Source of the DNA: Bog-473 sp963721585
GTDB lineage: Bacteria > Actinomycetota > Acidimicrobiia > Acidimicrobiales > RAAP-2
Length of the DNA: 64,000 nucleotides
Reading direction: 5' to 3'
Assembly (NCBI GenBank): GCA_963721585.1
Contig: CAVRJN010000009.1
Coordinates: 62,001-126,000 of the forward strand
The translations under genes were made by a program, and so were the position numbers. The notes below the pieces were generated by a model. The model was not told where the DNA came from. It made no database searches and saw only the letters and a list, made by a program, of their open reading frames with translations. The first letter of the stretch is position 1. Each line of letters starts with the position of its first letter. Shown piece by piece: positions 9,306 to 17,244 of this stretch.

Positions 9306-10076
9306 TCACGCGCTTGCGATGTCGGGGATGACCTCGGCGTACTGCTCGAGCGGGAGGATCCGGACGCCGGCTGCTGAGGATGCCTGGTCGAGAATACGAG
9401 TCCGGTCGGCGTCATCCCTGTTCTCCTGTGACTCGTCCACACCCTCGGCGTCGATGAAATACCCGCGAAGCCAGGTCCCGAGGACGTCGCCGCGGAGCGC
9501 CGGAACTGGGCCGCCGGTGAGTCCGGCGTCGTCGACGTCGAAGGCGAGCAAGAGCATCCCGTGAGCCCGTTGGCCGTCAGGGCCCAGGCTCGGCTGGAAG
9601 TAGGACAAATCGAGCACACGGGCGCCGAATCGTCCGTAGAAAGCGAGCCGCGCCGTCGGGTCGCCGACCAGGCCTTCGTTGCGATGACACCTCGGATCAT
9701 CGACTTCGGCCAGCGTCACGAGAGCCCGACGCGCCCGCGACCAGACCGGGAGGTGTCGCATGAGACACGTCCCGACGCCTCGGCCACGCAGGCCGGGTCG
9801 CGCCGCCAGGTACGAGAGTAGATAGACACCGCTTGGGGGATCCCAGTCACCGATCATCGCCCCGAGGATCTCCCCGGATTCGTCGCACGCGGCGGCTACG
9901 TCAGTATTCCTCTGCTCTTGATCCAAGGACCACGCAACCATCTCGAGTGGTTCGAGCTCCTCTTTCCGAAAGGACGGCACGAGGATCTCGTCGTACAGCC
10001 GATTCAGGAGCTCTGCGGCGTCCGGCCTGTCGGCAATGTCAATGACCTCTGGCGTCGGTTCGCTCCGGTCTGTCAA
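9306..10076 (-). CDS. GNAT-family N-acetyltransferase, TTG start
   Basis: 256 residues. The first 180 form a GNAT domain: DVAAACDESGEILGAMIGDW (central strands), AARPGLRGRGVGTCLMRHL (acetyl-CoA pyrophosphate-binding motif A, R-x-x-G-x-G), then ARLAFYGRFGARVLDLSYFQP. A C-terminal extension of about 70 residues has no recognised domain. The start is TTG, three bases after the TAG of the upstream gene; a GGAGGG ribosome site lies inside that gene's last codons. This coupling implies that the GNAT works with the 923-residue membrane protein. Substrate unknown; it could modify that protein or an associated small molecule. Confidence 0.85.
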   Translation of the reverse strand: MTDRSEPTPEVIDIADRPDAAELLNRLYDEILVPSFRKEELEPLEMVAWSLDQEQRNTDVAAACDESGEILGAMIGDWDPPSGVYLLSYLAARPGLRGRGVGTCLMRHLPVWSRARRALVTLAEVDDPRCHRNEGLVGDPTARLAFYGRFGARVLDLSYFQPSLGPDGQRAHGMLLLAFDVDDAGLTGGPVPALRGDVLGTWLRGYFIDAEGVDESQENRDDADRTRILDQASSAAGVRILPLEQYAEVIPDIASA

Positions 10077-10079
10077 CGT

Positions 10080-12851
10080 CTAACCCTCCTCGCTGGTGGA
10101 CGTTTCAACCTGAGGGACCAAATCAGAGCTCCGCGCCCGCTTCCGCTCCGCGATCCGTTGCTTGGCTGCAGCGTAGGGTGCCGTGAGCCACGCGCCAACC
10201 TTCTTGAGCCGCTTCCGGATTGCCTCGATTCCATCGTCTGCCCCGGGGAGCCTGCTCACGAAGATGAAGGCGAAAATGAGCAAACCGAACAATACGAGCG
10301 ACTCAAGAGTCAACACGCCCCCCTTGTAGCGTTCTCCTTGGTCAAAAAGAGTGACCAGTGCAGCCACCGAAGGGACACCGACGAGCACCGCTCCAGCCGA
10401 CAGGTAAAAGGTCTGTTTGTCTACCCTCTGCTGTTCCCTCGTCTCTGCCATGGCCGCCAGGGTGTCGAGATGGGCGTTCAATACGTCAAAGTGAGATTGG
10501 AGTTCCCCTTCGAGCCGTTCGATCCCTGCGATGGCGAACATCTGGTCGAGATATTTCCGATGGACAGCAGTCAGACACAGATCCGGCGAACGGATCTGGG
10601 CCAGGATCATCTTGGCGTTGGTGAGGAGCTCGCGCAGTTCGAGTTGCCGAGCCTTTAGTTCCTGTGTTGTCGCTCCATCGTGGAGGTTCTCGGTCTCCTG
10701 GCGGATCTGGCTCATCCAGCTCTCGAGGAGGATGGGCAACGAAGCGACGAACTCCGCTGCCTCCTCGTGCTCCTCAATGAGGAACGCCGGCGTTCCTCGG
10801 AGGAGGCCAAACGTCGTGTTGGTGGTTCGATAGGCGAAATTTCCAATGAACGACAGTGGCTGCATTGCGTTGTCGTCGTCGAGATCGGGCAAGCTGTACC
10901 GCGACCATTCTTCGAGAACGGCAGCGGCGTGACGGACTGGCTGAACGAGAAGTGTCAAGCCTTTTGCGTCATCTGCACGCAGCTCGTCGATGGAGAGATC
11001 CTTGAGTTTCCCATCGTGGGCACGCTGCCGCCGCGGTTCCAGAGAGAGTTCCTGCGCGGTCACAATCACATGTGGAAATGCCTTGCGCGGAGGGAAGGTC
11101 TCTGTCGGCTTCCTCTCGGCTTGCTCCGAGTGATCGGGCTCAGTCTCTACGCCAGGGTCCCCGTGGTTGATGTGCAAAACGAGATGGCCCACCAAGCTAT
11201 CGATAATGTCCTGGGCGAGGTCGTAGAGACGCGACTTCTTGACGTTGGCAAAAGTGACCTTCTCGTCACCCATCTGCTGCATGGCCCTGCGCATCGCTTG
11301 ATTGAGCTCATGGATGGAGCAGTCCTGGAGCGGACTCTCGAACCGTAGGTAGTGATTGCCTAAACGACTGAGTCGGATCTCGAGCGAGAAGCAAAGATCG
11401 CCTTGCTCCTGCAGAATGTCCTGCGCCTTCGTCCTGACCCTTGGCTCATTCTCCTTGGAAAACTTGAACTTCACTCCTCTGAACAACTTCTCGTCCGCGC
11501 CCGCTTGACCGTCCCACATGTCAGTGAGCTCGAGCTCACTCAGGTCTGCCTCGAGACCGCCGAACTTCCACCTGTTGCCCGTATCGCACTCCCGGGCCGC
11601 TTCGATCAGGGTGGACGGATCTACCCAAGGAAGGGCGAAGGGAAAGCAGTAGATGACTTTTCCCTCGTCGACGAAAAGACGGGGCCACGCGTCACGAAGG
11701 CTTTCGAGTCCGAGACGGTGGCTCCGGAGCTCACTTTCATAGACGTCGCCCTCGATCGCACCTTCCGCAGCCCGCACCTCCTCGTCAACCTCCGCGAACG
11801 TAGTGTCAGCGTCTTCAGCGTCTGTGATGTACGCGATGACTGCATCGCTCACTCGGGCAACGGCGTTGAAGTAGGCGCAATCGATCGCAGCACGTGCTCG
11901 AACGAACCCAAAGCAGCCGTGAGGGCCCGACGAAGTCCCACTCGATTCCTGTTCCATTTGGCACAGCTTCTGCTCGATTGACTCGCTGCTCTCCGCGATC
12001 TCGGACGCATATTTCTGCATAGTCAGCGGGCACGAGCAGTTCAACCCGCTTTCCACACTCATTGCCGGGTCGATGGAGTCGCACAGGCACATGATGAGAT
12101 CCACCAATTCGTCGGTCTCGTCATCTGTCTCCTGACGGAGCTGATCCCTCACGCCGTCGAAGGACTCTCTCGAGGCGTGGATGATCCGACGGATGCCGTC
12201 CCAATCCGAGGTGTCTTCCCAGATTCTGAGTTGCCGGGCATAGAGATACGCCGCCAACAGTTCGATGTGTCTTGAAGAGCGGCAGGCACTGGAGAAGTTT
12301 TCGGCAATAATCGCCCGTGCTCTTTCGTGCAAGACGTTCAGCGCTTCATTCGATGTCTCCTCGCCCTTCGCCATTTCGACCAGAATGTGAAGCTTGTCCT
12401 CTTCTGGTGCCTTCTTCTTCCGGAATTTCCCGGTTCTCTTTTTCGACCCAGACTTGTCTCCAGGGCCAGGTTCCCGATCTGGTGCATATTCTGCCGCTTG
12501 CACGAGGTCGGCAAAGCGTTCCTTGCTGTCACGCAATGTGCTGATCGCGTTGTTCAGCGTCTCGACGGCGTCCTTGCCCTCGAATGTGTCTTCAAGAGCC
12601 TTCCGTCGACGTTCTTTGAGCTGCGACGCGGATTCGTCCGTGCGGAGAGCAATTCGGACATCAGCTTGGTGACGGGGAACTGTGTTCGTCGTGATCGTGT
12701 TGTAGCTCCCCCGAAGGGTCTCTTCGAGCGTGTCGTAGTCGCGATCGAGCAGCTCGGTAGCGATCTGTTTCCAGAGCTTCTCGTCGAGGCCATCTCGCGA
12801 GCTTTGCGCGCTCTGGGAGGTCTGCCCCCTCTTCGCATCGGTTGTAGTCAT
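10080..12851 (-). CDS. Large uncharacterised membrane-anchored protein (923 aa), lower-GC island
   Basis: I do not recognise this family. ATG start MTTTDAKRGQ. Residues about 1-430 are charged and helical with a Lys/Gly-rich linker near 140 (KKRTGKFRKKK) and a Cys cluster (LNCSCPLT). About 430-610 looks alpha/beta (KVIYCFPFALPWVDP, LCFSLEIRLSRLGNHYL). A second mixed domain precedes a coiled coil (about 700-805). Two C-terminal membrane helices (about 815-836 and 845-868) are followed by a basic tail and an acidic end, like the two-helix tail of CorA-type proteins, though the CorA GMN motif is absent. Base composition is visibly less GC-rich than its neighbours, suggesting transfer. Coupled to the GNAT. 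Possibly a sensing or conflict-type membrane effector; that is inference. Confidence 0.8.
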   Translation of the reverse strand: MTTTDAKRGQTSQSAQSSRDGLDEKLWKQIATELLDRDYDTLEETLRGSYNTITTNTVPRHQADVRIALRTDESASQLKERRRKALEDTFEGKDAVETLNNAISTLRDSKERFADLVQAAEYAPDREPGPGDKSGSKKRTGKFRKKKAPEEDKLHILVEMAKGEETSNEALNVLHERARAIIAENFSSACRSSRHIELLAAYLYARQLRIWEDTSDWDGIRRIIHASRESFDGVRDQLRQETDDETDELVDLIMCLCDSIDPAMSVESGLNCSCPLTMQKYASEIAESSESIEQKLCQMEQESSGTSSGPHGCFGFVRARAAIDCAYFNAVARVSDAVIAYITDAEDADTTFAEVDEEVRAAEGAIEGDVYESELRSHRLGLESLRDAWPRLFVDEGKVIYCFPFALPWVDPSTLIEAARECDTGNRWKFGGLEADLSELELTDMWDGQAGADEKLFRGVKFKFSKENEPRVRTKAQDILQEQGDLCFSLEIRLSRLGNHYLRFESPLQDCSIHELNQAMRRAMQQMGDEKVTFANVKKSRLYDLAQDIIDSLVGHLVLHINHGDPGVETEPDHSEQAERKPTETFPPRKAFPHVIVTAQELSLEPRRQRAHDGKLKDLSIDELRADDAKGLTLLVQPVRHAAAVLEEWSRYSLPDLDDDNAMQPLSFIGNFAYRTTNTTFGLLRGTPAFLIEEHEEAAEFVASLPILLESWMSQIRQETENLHDGATTQELKARQLELRELLTNAKMILAQIRSPDLCLTAVHRKYLDQMFAIAGIERLEGELQSHFDVLNAHLDTLAAMAETREQQRVDKQTFYLSAGAVLVGVPSVAALVTLFDQGERYKGGVLTLESLVLFGLLIFAFIFVSRLPGADDGIEAIRKRLKKVGAWLTAPYAAAKQRIAERKRARSSDLVPQVETSTSEEG

Positions 12852-12880
12852 GATCTCAGTGCACCGCCTGCATTCGCGCC

Positions 12881-12896
12881 GCCCGACTCGTCGGGC
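12881..12896. promoter_or_regulatory. Palindrome upstream of the membrane protein-GNAT pair
   Basis: GCCCGAC-TC-GTCGGGC, 7-bp perfect arms, ends 30 bp before the ATG at 12851. Its position fits an operator or leader hairpin controlling the two-gene unit. No convincing -35/-10 pair was found nearby. The remaining gap to 13053 holds no gene. Confidence 0.35.
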
Positions 12897-13053
12897 TGAA
12901 GTTGCAACGCTAGTGAATCTCGGCCGCCTCTGCCCAGGTGGTGGCAGGACAGCGCGCCGTGGCGGCCAGGCCCGAGGCATCCACCGAGGCGCGGGTCCGC
13001 AGGGCCGAAGGTGAAGAGCCCACGTCGATGAAGTCGCGCCGTCACTCGGCGCG

Positions 13054-14559
13054 TCAGGAACTACAGACGCTTCCCGGCGGAGGCGTCTGCCCGCTGACGA
13101 GGTAGGTCTGGACGTCGGCACGGACGCAGGCGCTGTAGAAGTAGGCGACGTGGTCGTCACCGTCGTGGGTGAGCAGGACGCCACTGTCGAGCTCCTTGGC
13201 CACGCTCACCGCCCAGGCATAGGGCGTGGCCGGATCATTCGTCGTCCCGATCACGAGAATGGGCGGCGCGCCGGGTGCCGCCACCGGCCCCACCGTCCGG
13301 GTTGGCGGCACGGGCCAGACGGCACAGCCGGCCTCGCCCCAGGCCAGCAACGGGCCGAAGACCGGTGCGAACACCTTCAGCGAGTCGGAGAGCGCGCCGT
13401 AGGTCGCCAGGTTGCGCGAGACGGGGTGGTCGAGGCAGTCGATGGCCGTGGCGGCGTCGTCGGCGTTGTCCGAGCCGCCCGTGTTGTATCTGTTCGACTG
13501 GGCGGCGGCGGTCGACCCGTTGCCGGCCGCGTCGTCGGCCAGCGCCTCGCCGAGCTGCGGCCAGTCCGTCTGGGAGTACAGGTCCTCAAGCAACGCGTCG
13601 TACAGCTGCCCCGCGCCCACCACGCCACCCCCGCCGGCCGGTGCTGGGGCTGTCGCCGCGGTGTCGAGCAGCGCCAACAGCGCGGAGGTGGGATCGCCGC
13701 CCGGGTGCCACGCACAGTCCGTGCTGTCGGTGCACCAGGCGAAGAACGCGTTGAGGACGCCCTCGAAGCCGTCCGCCTGCCCCGCCGCGATCTGGTCGAA
13801 GGAGAGGGCCGGGTCGATGACGCTGTCGAGCACCATGGCCCTGATGTGGGTGGGGAAGAGCTGAGCGTAGGTGAGCCCGAGCAGGGTGCCGTAGGACTGC
13901 CCCATATAGGTCAGCGCGCTGTCGCCGAGAGCCAGGCGCAGCCGGTCCATGTCACGGGCGACGTCGACTGTCCCCACGTAGGGGAGCACGTCGGCGCTGT
14001 TCTTCTCGCACGCCGCCGCGAACTGCTGGAGCTCTGCGATGGTCGCTGCTTGCTGGCTCGGGGTCACAGGGGTGGGGTCGGAGGGCCCGCTGCCCGTCGC
14101 GCTCCCGCACGTGACGGGGTCGCTGCGCTCGACACCGCGGGGGTCGAAAAGCACGATGTCGAAGTCGTCGAGCAGCTGGGGCGTGAGTGCGCTGAGCTCG
14201 TTCGACATGTCGTTGATACCCGAGACGCCGGGCCCGCCGGGGTCGATGACGAGCGACCCGATGCGGGCAGCAGGCTCCTCCGCCGGGTGGCGCGCCACCG
14301 CAATGGAGATGCTCGGGCCCTCCGGATTTGCGTAGTCCAACGGGACGACAAGGGTGCCGCACTGCAGATCGCCGTTGCACGGGGACCAGGCCATCGGGAT
14401 GACCGGCGGTTCGGTAGTGGATGTCGTGGTCGTGCTGCTCGCGGTCGGCGCCGCCCGGTGGGCCTGGGCCTGAGGCGCCGGCGGCCCGCTCTGCGCGCAG
14501 CCGGCGGTCAACGCGGCAGCGACCAGGACGAGGAGGAGCGGTGTTCGCCTCGTCAGCAC
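13054..14559 (-). CDS. Lipoprotein alpha/beta-hydrolase, tripeptidyl aminopeptidase (TAP)-like
   Basis: 501 residues. Lipobox LTAGC after a hydrophobic signal, so lipid-anchored outside the membrane; then a Thr/Ala-rich tether (TTTTSTTEPP). The hydrolase core has GSLVIDPGGPGVSG, FDIVLFDPRG, YMGQSYGTLLGL (Ser nucleophile elbow GxSxGT), the catalytic Asp region ILVIGTTNDPATPY, and the His region LLTHDGDDHVAY, with a C-terminal TAP-like domain ending in paired Cys. Related Streptomyces enzymes remove tripeptides from the N-termini of secreted proteins; many paralogues act on other esters or amides. A GC hairpin (13036-13052) sits just past the stop. Confidence 0.9.
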   Translation of the reverse strand: MLTRRTPLLLVLVAAALTAGCAQSGPPAPQAQAHRAAPTASSTTTTSTTEPPVIPMAWSPCNGDLQCGTLVVPLDYANPEGPSISIAVARHPAEEPAARIGSLVIDPGGPGVSGINDMSNELSALTPQLLDDFDIVLFDPRGVERSDPVTCGSATGSGPSDPTPVTPSQQAATIAELQQFAAACEKNSADVLPYVGTVDVARDMDRLRLALGDSALTYMGQSYGTLLGLTYAQLFPTHIRAMVLDSVIDPALSFDQIAAGQADGFEGVLNAFFAWCTDSTDCAWHPGGDPTSALLALLDTAATAPAPAGGGGVVGAGQLYDALLEDLYSQTDWPQLGEALADDAAGNGSTAAAQSNRYNTGGSDNADDAATAIDCLDHPVSRNLATYGALSDSLKVFAPVFGPLLAWGEAGCAVWPVPPTRTVGPVAAPGAPPILVIGTTNDPATPYAWAVSVAKELDSGVLLTHDGDDHVAYFYSACVRADVQTYLVSGQTPPPGSVCSS

Positions 14560-14631
14560 CGGGCAAGCGTTGCACGTGCCTTTCCCGCCATGTCGTCACC
14601 GTTCTCCGTGCACCGTTCTCCGTTCTCCGTG

Positions 14632-14687
14632 CTCCGGGCTCCGGGCTCCGGGCTCCGGGCTCCGGGCTCCGGGCTCCGGGCTCCGAG
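14632..14687. repeat. Tandem heptamer array (CTCCGGG)n
   Basis: Seven perfect head-to-tail copies of CTCCGGG (14632-14680) and one degenerate copy (CTCCGAG). They are preceded by looser CGTTCTC-type units from about 14600, which suggests that the array grew from a related seed. It lies in the 5' region of the peptidase gene, about 75 bp before its start codon. All six frames through it are open because of the repeat, but nothing there looks coding. The 14560-15091 gap holds only this array and the inverted repeat at 14990. Confidence 0.9.
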
Positions 14688-14989
14688 GAGCGTGGCGATG
14701 GCACGAGCAGAGGAAGAGGCGGGCGAGCGGGGACGGCCCGGCGCCTCAGAGCGGGCCGAGTACGAGCTTCACCGGCGCGCAGGTCGGCCTCTTCGCCCGG
14801 CCCTTCACCCTCGAGGGGTCCTCGTCACCTGGCCCCGAGTGTTCGCCAGCGCACTCGCGAAGCCGGGGCCCGTCGGACCGGCCGAGCGTCGCACAGTGGC
14901 CGCTCGCCTCGCTCGCACCTTCCCTCCCCACTCGGCGTAGGGCTCGTGCGGCATAGGGCTTCTGCAGCGCCGGGCTCGGGGCCTCTGCC

Positions 14990-15047
14990 CGATGTGTATA
15001 TACCCACTAGGTCCACGTGTTGCCACCTAGTGGGTATATACACATCG
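14990..15047. terminator. Long perfect inverted repeat (23-bp arms, 12-nt loop), possible terminator of the sterol operon
   Basis: Left arm 14990-15012 and right arm 15025-15047 are exact reverse complements; core TATACCCACTAGGT / ACCTAGTGGGTATA. The loop, CCACGTGTTGCC, contains CACGTG. It begins 45 nt past the stop of the last gene of the CYP51 operon, where a terminator or RNA-end hairpin would lie, yet it is AT-rich in a GC-rich genome and has no U-tract. Alternatives: a dimeric regulator site, or the target of a recombinase or resolvase. The symmetry is certain, the role is not. Confidence 0.5.
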
Positions 15048-15091
15048 AAGACCCGCCGGCGGACCGGGTAGCGCCGCCGAATCCCCCGTCT

Positions 15092-15661
15092 TTACGCGCC
15101 CTCCGGCACCTCCCAGAGGCCGACCGGTGCCTCACCCAGGCGGTAGTGCCCAGGCAGTCGCTCGCCCGACATGGCGCGCTCTATGCGCTGCTGCATGCCG
15201 GGCAGGAGGGTGCCGTCGCCGATCATCGCCATGAAGACGGCGCCGGCGTTGCCGACGTCGAAGAAGTCCCGCTGCCATGACCACTGGAAGTTCCCGCCGT
15301 AGCGGAACCAGCTGCCGCCGAGGCCGGCGATCTCGTAGTTGGTCCCGTCCGCCTTCGTGGCGTCGGCGACCTGCTTCCACAGGCCGAGGATCTCCCCCTG
15401 CGCCTCGTCAATCAGCACCTTCTGGTACGGGTAGGTCCAGCCTTCGAGCCCGGCCATCTCGAGACCCAGCGCGATCTCCCGGATCTCCTCGCGCCCGACC
15501 GCCATGAATTCATCCGAAGGCCCGACATTCCAGCCGTAGGTGGCGTCCTCGGTGTAGAGGTCGGCCATGTGGTGCCAGTCCTTCTTCGCCTCCCCCGCTC
15601 GGTTGGCTTCGAGCCAGCGCTCGACCATCTCCTCCAGCTCGGCACGCGGGTAGGCGGGCAT
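15092..15661 (-). CDS. SnoaL/NTF2-like protein of the CYP51 operon
   Basis: 189 residues. Starts MPAYPRAELEEMVERWLEANR, with helices then the curved sheet of the NTF2 fold (WHHMADLYTEDATYGW, YEIAGLGGSWFRYGG, WSWQRDFFDVGNAG). Such cone-shaped domains bind or isomerise small hydrophobic ligands; in sterol and polyketide clusters they act as cyclases, isomerases or hydratases. Six bases after the ferredoxin gene, last gene of the operon. By position it may correspond to M. tuberculosis Rv0762c; I could not align them. Catalytic residues cannot be assigned. Confidence 0.75.
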   Translation of the reverse strand: MPAYPRAELEEMVERWLEANRAGEAKKDWHHMADLYTEDATYGWNVGPSDEFMAVGREEIREIALGLEMAGLEGWTYPYQKVLIDEAQGEILGLWKQVADATKADGTNYEIAGLGGSWFRYGGNFQWSWQRDFFDVGNAGAVFMAMIGDGTLLPGMQQRIERAMSGERLPGHYRLGEAPVGLWEVPEGA

Positions 15662-15667
15662 GGGCAG

Positions 15668-15862
15668 TCAGTCCTCCTCTATGGACAGGGCATGGGTGGG
15701 GCAGTACTTCACGGCCAGTTCGACGGCGGAACGCTCGCTCTCGGGCGGCTCGGGCTGGAGGACGGTGAGCTCCCCCTTCTTGGAGACCGAGAAGACCTCG
15801 GGCGCCTCACCCTCACAGGCGGCGTGGCCCTGGCACAGGTCGCGGTCGACCACGATCCTCAT
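15668..15862 (-). CDS. Ferredoxin, 3Fe-4S type, partner of CYP51
   Basis: 64 residues, MRIVVDRDLCQGHAACEGEAP... ending VKYCPTHALSIEED. The Cys pattern CxxHxxC...C, with His in place of the usual cluster Cys (CQGHAAC), is that of the P450-linked [3Fe-4S] ferredoxins of actinobacteria. The start overlaps the CYP51 stop by four bases (ATGA), as in M. tuberculosis, where Rv0763c follows cyp51. It should pass electrons from a ferredoxin reductase, not encoded here, to the P450s of the operon. Confidence 0.92.
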   Translation of the reverse strand: MRIVVDRDLCQGHAACEGEAPEVFSVSKKGELTVLQPEPPESERSAVELAVKYCPTHALSIEED

Positions 15863-17244
15863 TGCACCGGCTCCGACGCCGATCCGGCGCGCCGCCGGTA
15901 ACGCACCCGGCAGGGCTGCTGCAGCTGCACGACCATTTTGGAGTGGTCGTTGCGGTAGGAGTCGAGCGGCTGTGCCGCCTCGAACTCCCAGCCCTGGAGA
16001 AGAACCGAGAAGATGGCCTTCAGCTGCATCATGGCGAAGTTGGCGCCGACGCAGCGGTGCCGTCCGGCCCCGAAGGGGATCCAGGTCCACGGGTTGGCCC
16101 GGTCCTCCTCCCGCGGCTCGAGGTAGCGGGCCGGGACGAAGGCGTCGGGGTCCGGAAAGTCCTCGGGGATCCGGTTGCAGATGGCTGGGCTGGCCCCCAC
16201 GAACTTGCCGGCGGCGATCCGGTAGTCGCCGTAGGTGAGCTCTTCCATGGCGACGCGCAGCAGCAGAATCAGAGGCGGGTGCAGGCGCAGTGCCTCCTTG
16301 AGCGCCGACTCCAGGTGCGGGATCTCGCGCAGCGCCTGGAAGCTGACCTCCGAGCCGTCGGCGTACAGCTGGTCCAGCTCGTTGTTCACCGCCTGGAGCT
16401 CCGCCGGATGCCGCAGCAGCTCAATCAGCGTCCAGGCCGCCGTCCCTGAGGTCGTGTGATGGCCAGCGAACATCATGGAGATGAACATCCCCGTCACGGT
16501 GTCGGCGGTGAAACGCGACGAACCGTCCGCCTCCTTGATCGACATAAGGATGTCGAGCAGGTCGGCCTCGCCGTCGGGCGCCGGCGGATCTGCCGCCCGG
16601 CGCTCCATGATGCCGCCGACCAGCTCGACGAGCGCAACCCGGGCCGCGTCGCGACGGCGGAAGCTCTCGATGTCCGCGTAGGGGTCGACGTAGGCGATCG
16701 GGTCCGTTCCCTGTTCGAGGTCGTGGTAGAGCCGGGCGAAGCGACCATCGAGTTCGCTGCGAAAGCGCGGGCCGATGAGGCAGGCCGAAGACGTGTAGAT
16801 CGTCAGTTCGGCGAACCACTCCAGCAGGTCGATCTCGCCCTCGTCGTCCCAGCCGGCGACCATCTGCTCCACCTCGCGCGAGATGGTGGCGGCGTGCCCG
16901 CGCATGAACTTGTCGCGCAGGGCCTGGTTGTGCAGCATCTCGCGGCGTCGCTCGGGCGGCGCGTCGAACACGACTCCCTCGCCGAAGATCGGCGTCATGA
17001 ACGGGTAAGCCTCGGCCTGGTCCAGCAGCTCCTCGGGCGCCCGGAAGTAGAACTCATTGGCGTCCGCACCCGTCAGCAGCACGACGTCACGTTCGGCCAG
17101 CGTGAACTCCCCTACGTCGCCGCATTCGGCCCGCACGCGTGCCATGAGGCCGATGGGGTCGCGGCTGAGCTCGTCCAGGTGCCCGTTCTCACCCTCTCCG
17201 CCCGAGACGCGTGGCGGTTCCCTCAAGGTCGTCTCCGTGGTCAC
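15859..17244 (-). CDS. cyp51: Cytochrome P450 CYP51, sterol 14-alpha-demethylase
   Basis: 461 residues from a GTG that overlaps the SDR stop (GTGA). The I-helix FAGHHTTSGTAAWTLIEL is the CYP51 signature (His in place of the usual acidic residue), the K-helix has ESALKEALRLHPP, and the heme loop is PFGAGRHRCVGANFA with the Cys ligand. The early helix YPFMTPIFGEGVVFDA also matches CYP51. CYP51 removes the 14-alpha methyl group of lanosterol-like sterols in three oxidations; in bacteria it may act on imported sterols. Electrons come from the adjacent ferredoxin. The longer reading frame upstream is a shadow of the SDR gene. Confidence 0.95.
   Translation of the reverse strand: MTTETTLREPPRVSGGEGENGHLDELSRDPIGLMARVRAECGDVGEFTLAERDVVLLTGADANEFYFRAPEELLDQAEAYPFMTPIFGEGVVFDAPPERRREMLHNQALRDKFMRGHAATISREVEQMVAGWDDEGEIDLLEWFAELTIYTSSACLIGPRFRSELDGRFARLYHDLEQGTDPIAYVDPYADIESFRRRDAARVALVELVGGIMERRAADPPAPDGEADLLDILMSIKEADGSSRFTADTVTGMFISMMFAGHHTTSGTAAWTLIELLRHPAELQAVNNELDQLYADGSEVSFQALREIPHLESALKEALRLHPPLILLLRVAMEELTYGDYRIAAGKFVGASPAICNRIPEDFPDPDAFVPARYLEPREEDRANPWTWIPFGAGRHRCVGANFAMMQLKAIFSVLLQGWEFEAAQPLDSYRNDHSKMVVQLQQPCRVRYRRRAGSASEPVQ

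Noticed and set aside
13036..13052. GCGCCG-TCACT-CGGCGC hairpin by the peptidase stop
   Set aside because: It abuts the stop codon and has no U-tract; too common in GC-rich DNA to call a terminator.
12852..13184. N-terminal extension of the 923-residue protein
   Set aside because: The extra 110 codons are Arg/Pro/Ser-rich without pattern and overlap the peptidase gene; the ATG at 12851 begins the coherent protein.
14632..15047. CRISPR-like array
   Set aside because: The heptamers are contiguous with no spacers and the inverted repeat is single; no cas genes in the window.
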